A stretch of 64,000 bases of DNA from assembly GCA_037176705.1 (NCBI GenBank), contig CM073891.1, forward strand, positions 92,648,327 to 92,712,326, written 5' to 3'. Shown here one piece after another: positions 57,598-64,000 of this stretch (position 1 is its first letter; every line of letters starts with the position of its first letter). Origin of the DNA: Molossus alvarezi (lineage: Eukaryota; Chordata; Mammalia; Chiroptera; Molossidae). The position numbers and the translations under genes were made by a program. The notes under the pieces were generated by a model that did not search any database, was not told the origin of the DNA, and was given only the letters and a program-made list of their open reading frames with translations.

Positions 57598-57767
57598 ACA
57601 AGGGTCACCTAAGACCATCAAAAAACACATATTTCCAATGGCGATTCATAACAGTAGCAAAATTACAGTTATGAAGTGGAAACAAAAATAATTTTATGGT
57701 TGGGGCTTACCACAACATGAGGAACTGTATTAAAGGGTCACAACATTAGGAAGGTTGAGAACCACTG
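57598..57767 (+). mobile_element. SPIN-like hAT DNA transposon, left part deleted
   Basis: Sequence 'gggtcacctaagaccatcaa', 'aacacatatttccaatggcg', 'attcataacagtagcaaaat', 'cataacatgagg'-type block and the right terminus AAGGTTGAGAACCACTG match SPIN/URR1-type nonautonomous hAT-Charlie elements as I remember them. The right end abuts GTCTAGAG (57768-57775), which fits the hAT target nTCTAGAn, inside L1 sequence. The left terminal repeat and left TSD copy are absent, and it begins mid-element next to a different L1. Confidence 0.8.
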
Positions 57768-58237
57768 GTCTAGAGGATCTATTCAGTGATGTCAGTGGGG
57801 TGTTGAAGTCCACTGCTATGATCGTGTTGCTATTGATTTCATCTTTGAAGTCCTCCAGAAAGTTTTTAATGTATTTAGGTGCTCCTATATTGGGTGCACA
57901 TATGTTTACCAAGGTTATATCTTCCTCTTGGATAGATCCTTTTAATATTATGTAGTGGCCTTCTTTGTCTCTAGTTATGGCCTTCATTTTGAAATCTATT
58001 TTATCATATGAGTATTGCTACCCCAGCTTTTTTTCCCTTTCCATTTGCTTGGAAGATTTTTTTCCATCCCTTCACTTTCAATTTATGTGAGTCTTTTGTT
58101 GTGAGGTGGGTCTCTTGTAAACAACATATAGATGAGTCATGCTTTGTTATCCAATCAGCTACTCTGTGTCTTTTTATGGGAGCATTCAATCCACTTACAT
58201 TTAAGGTGATTATTGATATGTACTTATTTATTGCCAT
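57768..58237 (-). pseudogene. L1 ORF2 endonuclease-domain remnant
   Basis: Starts MAINKYISIITLNVSGLNAP (58237 down), retains CCLQETHL with the catalytic Glu and WKKIFQANGKGKKAGVAILI. After a small frameshift (about 58005) it continues with INSNTIIAVDFNTPLTSLNR, where the usual AGDFN reads AVDFN. It ends at the SPIN junction. Only the endonuclease part of ORF2 exists. Confidence 0.85.
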
Positions 58238-58289
58238 TTTTTTTAGTGAGGTTATATTTTTCTTCCTATTTCTTCTACTAATTACAGCA

Positions 58290-59170
58290 GTCCTTTAAAC
58301 ATTTCTTGTAGTGCTGGTTTGGTGTTAATGTATTCCCTTAGCCTTTCTTTGTCTGGGAAGCTCTATATTTGACCTTCTATTTTGAACGATAGCCTTGCTG
58401 GGTAGAGTAGTCTTGGATTCAGATCCTTGTTTTTCATGACCTTGATTACTTTATGCCATTCCCTTCTGGCCTGTAGTGTTTCTGTTGAGAAGTCAGCTGA
58501 GAACCTTGTGGGGGTTCCTTTGTAGGTAACCTGTTGCTTATCTCTTGCTTCTTTTAGGATTCTCTCTTTGTCTTAAATTTTTGGCATTTTAATTACTATG
58601 TGTCTTGGTATGGACCTGTTTTAGTTCTTACATGGGGCTCTCTGTGCTTCTTAAACTTGAATGCTTTCTTCCTTCACCCAATTAGGGAAGGTTTCTGTCA
58701 CTATTTCTTTGAATATATTCTCTATCTCTTGCTCATTTTCTTCTTCTTCGGGGAATCCTATGATGCAAATATTATTACATTTCTAGTTGTCCCATAGTTC
58801 TCTTAAGCTGTTTTCCTGTTTTTTACATTTTGGTTTTCTGATTGGTTGATTTTTTTTCTACCCTGTCTTCTAATTTACTAATCTGGTCCTCAGCTTCCTC
58901 TACTCTGCTGGTTAGTCCTTCCAATGTGTTCTTTATTTCTGCTATGTCATTCTTCATTTCTTCATGGTGGTGTTTCATTTCCAATTGGTTGATTTTCAAT
59001 GTTTCTTTGTCTTTACTCATGGTGTTGATGTCCTTACTCATGCTGTTGAGCTTCCTCAAGATCATGGTTCTGAATTCTAGCTCTGTTAACTTGCTTAACT
59101 GCACCTCATTTATCTCATCTTTGGTAGAGGTCTCTTGTTTTTTCATTTGAAATTTGTTTCTTTGTTTCAC
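58290..59170 (-). pseudogene. L1 ORF1 pseudogene
   Basis: The N-terminal block within 58823-59266 gives MVKQRNKFQMKKQETSTKDE, EFRTMILRKLNSMSKDI and a heptad-rich coiled coil (SRVEEAEDQISKLEDRVEKK). The C-terminal RRM/CTD region (58300-58640) is readable only in pieces. The frame extending past 59170 to 59266 is 5' UTR read-through. Confidence 0.83.
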
Positions 59171-59978
59171 CATTTTGGAGCCTGCCAAATTTCCCCTGTG
59201 GGTGTTGGTGTTCTGCTGTCTGTGGCTCCCTCTACTGGGTTTGGATGAGTGAGGGAGGAGCCACATTAAACACCACTGTAAAGTCTTACTTTCCTGGGTA
59301 GAGTTGCAAGCCCAAGAAAGGTTCAGTTATCCTCAAGTTTTTTTTGCCTGGAGACTATTAGTCTTGGTTACTTGAAGAGCCTTGGGTTCTCAGTAGAATG
59401 AAAATTCCTTCAGGTGTTCAACATAAGAGGATCTCTCCAGGGCAGGGCAGATGCTGGTTGTTAATGAGCCTCTATTTGCATTTCAATGGCCCACCAGGTG
59501 TGGGTGAATCTCCAAGGGAGGGGCCGCTGCCTGTCTCCAGAGCCCTGGGAAGGAGTCAGATGGCTACTGTCCTGCATGGCCGCAACTCAGCAAAAGCTCT
59601 GAGCACCTCCCAAATTCCATGTCGTCACACAGTTCCAGTCCAATTCACCCTCCCTCTGCCGGAGCCCAAGGTGAGTGGTTGTGGTTATTTTAGCACTCTG
59701 TCATTGCTCTCTGCACTGTGGAGTTGGCTTGGTAGTTTAACCCTGAGGGTGCTGCTCACAGCTAAGACTGCTGCTGTCAGTGGGCTCCTAGCCCCCTCTC
59801 ACGCCTCCACAATCCTACCAGGATCGATTCAATGTCCCGGGTTATATGATCCTTGCAAGCTGCTTTTCTGTTGCTTTTTCACGACGATTCATCTTTATTT
59901 TAGTTGTAATTCCAGTTTGGTCCTGGGAGATGTTCCTTGTAGCTTCCATTCACTCCTCCACCATTTTGGAATCCCTCC
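59171..59978 (-). promoter_or_regulatory. L1 5' UTR
   Basis: GC-richer leader of the truncated L1, aligning by eye with the 16.0-16.8 kb 5' UTR ('ctgggaaggagtcagatggc', 'gcatttcaatggcccaccag'). It lacks the 19-bp tandem array found at 50.25-50.45 kb. The 198-codon plus-strand open frame (59398-59994) is antisense to this UTR and shows no known motif. Confidence 0.65.
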
Positions 59979-61770
59979 TGAAGTGTTCTCTTGAGTCCTA
60001 GTAGAGTGAAATAAAAAGCCTGGAAGCAGAGACTTTTTAGCTTGCAGAATCATAGACCACTTAATTATGCCCAGGTTGTTGTCAAAGCTACAGAAATCAA
60101 GTTTTTACCAAGTCAAACAAGGCTCATATTTAATAAATTCAAAATACCAATAGCATCCCAAGTAAGCTTCCAGCTTTTCCACTTCCCCCTCCCAAAAAAA
60201 TCCTTTAAACACCAACATTTGACAAAAATTGGTGATAATTTAGTGATGCCAAATTTCTGTTATGAGATGAGAATTTTCCCTTCCAATCTTTTCTTCTTGT
60301 CCATGTGACTGCTAAATATTTCATTCACTTTACTGTTTTACTGTACTTGGTATACTATTCCAAACATCTAACATCCTTTAGGATTTTATCATATAGAGCA
60401 AAAAGAAAGTTTCAACCTTGGAGCATTAATTTGAGAGGTTGCTTAACAAAATTCAAGGTGTAGAGATCAAGTAAATTATATTCACCTAGGAGAGAATGAG
60501 TGAAGAATACTTTGAAAAATTGCTGGCCCATCCATTGTAATTTACTTTTAATATAAAACCTCTTTATTATATTAATATAAATCTATGCAAGCCAATATTC
60601 ATTTAGTCCTACATTATGACATTAATATTAGCACCATAAGATATTATATGCCTGAGTGTGGTTACCTTCCAATATAATCACCTAAAATTATTAGGAAGTC
60701 TTTTGTATAGTAATTATAATTTCCCATTCTATAATATATTAAGAGATAAACATTTATGAATTTATATAAAATATATTTGTATTTTTCAGAAAGCACAATC
60801 CCTTGGCAAATAAAAGGGGCTCTATATTTTCACAAAATAATATATACAATGACGGTTCTTTTATTTAATATATCACCTAATTTAGCCCAAAGCCACTCAA
60901 GGATAGATACCAAAAGGAAAGTTAAATTAAATTATTGGTAATAGGAAAAATCTTTATTTTTGCAAAGATGTGGACCCCCAAGAAATTGTCATTTTGTGTA
61001 AAGTTTTCACTTATCTGCCTCCCACTTAACCCTGTTCTGTGACATTCTTCTTCCATGGCCTTCCTTTTCTGCTAAGCCTACACCTCCCCAACCTTCCTAC
61101 AATGCTACCACCTCATGCTGGTTCCCTTGACATTGTTTTCAGTAAGTCCTTCTCTCTATGGATGTGGGTGTTACTCAATGGTTTTCCAACATATTCCTCA
61201 CATAACTATTTATATTTCACAAAGCTTATAGAATGAGGGATACTTGTGTTTTTCCATTTCTTTTCAGTAATTTTGTGTTGACAGAAATCCACATTATAGT
61301 GGTGATAAAAGAGAATGGAACACAATAATCTGTATTTCAAATAAGAAACACTCCTATATTCTTCTGTTTTATGGCTCAATGGTCCATTAAATCTCTGATA
61401 AAACCAAAATCATTAGGAAGAAAATTTCAAATAATTTTTATGTTTCAAGAGTATATAGTCTCTCCATGTAGTAGTTGTTTTAACATCACCAATAAACAGA
61501 ACTAAGTGCCCCTTTTATGCCAAATACCATATTGGCTGTTGTGGGAACTGATTAAAGGAAACACCAGAATTTAACCTTCTTAAATAAAAGTACAAAAATA
61601 TTTTAACCTATACAAAATAAAAAATAATTAATTGGGAGGAATTAATATTAACAAAGTTATAACTGACAGGATTGTGGAGAGTACTAGTGCAGTGAAAAAA
61701 ACTTAAAACGTATTGAAAAAATATAATATCAATGTATTAAATCTGTTTATCACAAAATTGTACATTAATA
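59979..61770. other. AT-rich DNA, no recognised feature
   Basis: No gene, no recognised mobile element. A weak MIR-like phrase occurs near 61500-61550. Short open frames have no motif. Confidence 0.4.
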
Positions 61771-61786
61771 TTTGAGATACATTTTT

Positions 61787-61983
61787 TTTTCTTTTTAGAG
61801 AGAGGAAGGGAGAGGGAGAGAGAGACAGAAACATCAATGAGAGAGAACATCAATTGGCTGCCTCCTGCATGCCCCCACTGGGGATTGGGCCCACAACCTG
61901 GGCTTGTGCCCTGACTGGGAATCAAACCGGTGACCTTTCGGTGCATGGGTCAATGCCCAAACACTGAGTCACACCATCCAGCC
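61787..61983 (-). mobile_element. VES-related SINE, short form
   Basis: T-rich/GA-rich tail complement at the left, head (complement of AGGCTGGATGGTGTGACTCA) at the right, and 'gggattgggcccacaacctg' in the body. Confidence 0.92.
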
Positions 61984-63241
61984 TAAGGAACATATTTTTA
62001 AAAGTCGACATTCTAAAGATTTAAACCAAGTTTGTTAAAAATAGACTTTCTTTCAAACTCTTGTAATTGTGTCTGTGTCAAGGGTATATACTGCTGAGAG
62101 AGCCATGTACAATGACTGGTGATGACGTGTGCAGTTCACACACCTATCCATCCTTATTTCAACTTCTTTCTCTCTGAATTTTTCTCCTTATTTTGTTGAG
62201 AAGGTCAGAACCTCAGGTCACCATTAGAACTCTGATAGTCATCACAGAGTTCTGATGTCAAGCTGTGAAAACAGTTTTTCCAGCTTTAGCATTTGTGTAT
62301 TGGCAGACTCCCCAGGAAGCTGTGCTGGAAGATTTTAAGTTGCCCTTGGACCTGTCAAACGATTTATCTTCCAGAAGCCAGAGAGAATGGCTGTCCTCTT
62401 TTCTTTCACTTATTTTCTTTATATTTTTTGTTATTTTCCCCCAATTGACTTCTATTTATGTAGAGGAAAATGCAAGTCACCTATAATGTGAAAGACTATT
62501 TTTGTCACTATGTATACACTTATATATGATTAAACTTTTCATTTGCCTTTACTAACCACGGTGAGCTCTCCCACTTCAGATCTCCCACTCTTCCTTTGAA
62601 ATAAATATACAAAGAATGAAAAATGTAATATTCTCCATGAAACTCAGTTAAATTTTTCTAGTTTTCTAAAATATTTCAATATGTAACTCAGAAACTAACT
62701 TGTACCAATACCATTGTTGAATCAGTTTCGGAATGTTATTGGGATATCACTGAAATCTCCAATTCACATTGTTTACTTCAAAGAGGATGGATACACTTGA
62801 GTTTGTGATAATATTTCCATAAGGGTTAGGCAAAGTAGATTAGTTATCCAAATTCTAATAAATGCATATACATATATGCTGAAAAATTAGCTTGCTTTAT
62901 GAAAGTGGCATACTGTTTACTAAAATGGAAACATAAAATTTGATATAAGTTTAATTAATAACTCTTTATGAAGTATAAAGATTTTATTTAATTGGTTTTC
63001 ATGTACTTAGCTACTTTTTAAATTAAACTTACTTCACCAGTTTAAATACAAAAATGGAAGTGCTTCATAGAAATTTACTGGTCAATGTAATTTTATTTAA
63101 ATTTTTTAACATGTTTAACATTTCATATTGTCATGAGATAGAGATATCTTTGTATTTTTCATGCTAACAGCCTGGATTTTCTTGTATACTGGAGGAATCC
63201 CTGGCCAGGCAAGGAGAGCTGCCGTCTATGGATCTTCACTT
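61984..63241. other. AT-rich DNA, no recognised feature
   Basis: Nothing recognised. One 73-codon frame (62265-62486, plus) begins MKTVFPALAFVYWQTPQEAV and ends in a hydrophobic run. No evidence that it is expressed. Confidence 0.4.
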
Positions 63242-63256
63242 AAACTATACATGGGT

Positions 63257-63466
63257 TTTGTTTTTTCTTTTATTGATTTCAGAGAGAGAGGAAATCAGAG
63301 GGAGAGAGAGATAGAAACATCAATGAGAGAGAACATTGATTGGCCACCTCCTGCATACCTCCCACTGGGGATTGGGCCCACAACCAATGTGTCCTGACTG
63401 GGAATTGAACTGGTGACCTCTTGGTGCATGGGTCGATGTTCAACCACTGAGCCACACCAACTGGAC
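63257..63466 (-). mobile_element. VES-related SINE, short form
   Basis: Tail complement at the left, head (complement of GTCCAGTTGGTGTGGCTCAG) at the right. TSD AAACTATACATGGGTTT / AAATTATACCTGTTT (from 63242 and 63467). Confidence 0.93.
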
Positions 63467-63536
63467 AAATTATACCTGTTTAAAAGCTTTATAAATGTCT
63501 TGTCTCCTTTTTCCATTTACAAGATCCTACAATTTT

Positions 63537-63788
63537 CTTTTTTTTTCTTCTTTTTTTTTTTTTTATCCTCACTCAGAACATTTTTGCATTTATCTTCAGA
63601 TAGAGCAGAAGGAAGGGGGGGGGCGACATTGATGTGAGAGAAACACATCAACTGGTTGCCATGCACATGACCCCAACAGGGGCTGGGGACAAACTGCAAC
63701 CAAGGTATGTGTCTTTAGCTGGAACCACACCCAAGACTCTCTGGTCTGCTGGCCGACACTCTAACCACTAAGCCAAACTGGCCAGGGC
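63537..63788 (-). mobile_element. VES-type SINE, long form
   Basis: Complement of the long form, with ATCCTCACTCAGAACA at the tail, 'ggggctggggacaaactgca' in the body and head complement of CCCTGGCCAGTTTGGCTTAG. CpG decay indicates moderate age. Confidence 0.93.
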
Positions 63789-64000
63789 TTCTATTTTTAA
63801 ACTATCACCAACTTATAAAAACAAGAAGGTAGAGTGTAGTAAACTTATTTTATTCCTAAACTATTTAACAGTAAGTTGTTAACCTAGTGCCCATCATCCC
63901 TGAATACTTTAGTTTATATTTCCTACAAAACAGGATATTCTTTTTAGGACCAATATAATGAGAAACTTTACATTGATACACTACTATTATCTAATCTATA

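Larger units (their letters stand above)
57768..59978 (-). mobile_element. L1, 5' half only (5' UTR, ORF1, endonuclease)
   Basis: In element sense: 5' end 'ccaaaatggtggaggagtga' (complement near 59965), 5' UTR (59200-59978), ORF1 (58290-59200), ORF2 endonuclease (to 57768). There the sequence is cut at the SPIN right end. Closely similar to the L1 at 45.9-50.7 kb over ORF1 and the endonuclease. Because its 3' half is missing, no TSD can be paired. Confidence 0.88.

Noticed and set aside
59398..59994. 198-codon plus-strand open frame
   Set aside because: Antisense to an L1 5' UTR, no recognisable domain; GC-rich antisense frames of this kind are expected by chance.

Overview
This is a nuclear genomic segment from a bat. 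The clearest evidence is about two dozen tRNA-derived SINEs of the chiropteran VES type (head like CCCTGGCCGGTTTGGCTCAG; many end in a CCTCGGGTGAGGAT-like tail) together with several mammalian L1 insertions. Traces of cut-and-paste DNA transposons (a SPIN-like hAT piece, a hAT MITE and a mariner-like MITE) fit a yangochiropteran bat. I cannot fix the family or species from sequence alone. Base composition is AT-rich, with high-GC patches confined to L1/HAL1 5' UTRs, young SINEs and two small unexplained CpG-rich islands. I find no convincing host protein-coding gene, rRNA, functional tRNA or CRISPR. The longer open frames belong to dead L1 ORF1/ORF2 copies or are chance frames through SINEs and low-complexity DNA.

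Layout. 0-2.4 kb: AT-rich DNA, a CA microsatellite, two SINEs and old L1M debris. 2.47-4.01 kb: 5'-truncated L1 (minus) with a perfect 14-bp target-site duplication (TSD). 4.09-7.01 kb: a HAL1-type element (minus) with 3' UTR, ORF1 remnants and a CpG-bearing 5' UTR but no ORF2, carrying a nested SINE. 7-16 kb: old L1M fragments, SINEs, an MLT1-like LTR and MIR relics. 16.0-22.0 kb: a nearly full-length L1 (plus) with decayed ORF1 and ORF2 and two nested SINE pieces. 22-28 kb: a mariner-like MITE, SINEs, microsatellites and mostly featureless AT-rich DNA. 28.5-31.8 kb: two L1 3' ends arranged head to head. 32.8-36.8 kb: an ancient L1M (minus) broken by a younger L1 3' end, a candidate solo LTR and a further L1MA-like 3' end. 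37.8-39.8 kb: an older L1 (plus) with a nested young SINE. 40-44.5 kb: a MaLR LTR, SINEs, old L1M/HAL1 sequence and a CpG-rich island. 45.9-50.7 kb: an L1 (minus) with intact ends and perfect TSDs but a deletion removing the middle of ORF2. 50.8-55 kb: MaLR fragment, SINEs, hAT MITE. 55.6-60.0 kb: a composite of a twin-primed L1, a deleted SPIN-like hAT and the 5' half of another L1 (minus). 60-64 kb: AT-rich DNA with three SINEs.

Nothing here works as a gene pathway. The window is a record of retrotransposition: L1 proteins mobilised L1, HAL1 and the SINEs (poly-A/T ends, 11-17 bp TSDs), overlaid by DNA-transposon insertions and later deletions. The most informative loci are the SPIN/L1 composite, the HAL1 copy, the head-to-head L1 pair, the candidate solo LTR and the two CpG-rich islands of unknown origin. 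Family names come from recognising consensus sequences; no database search was run.
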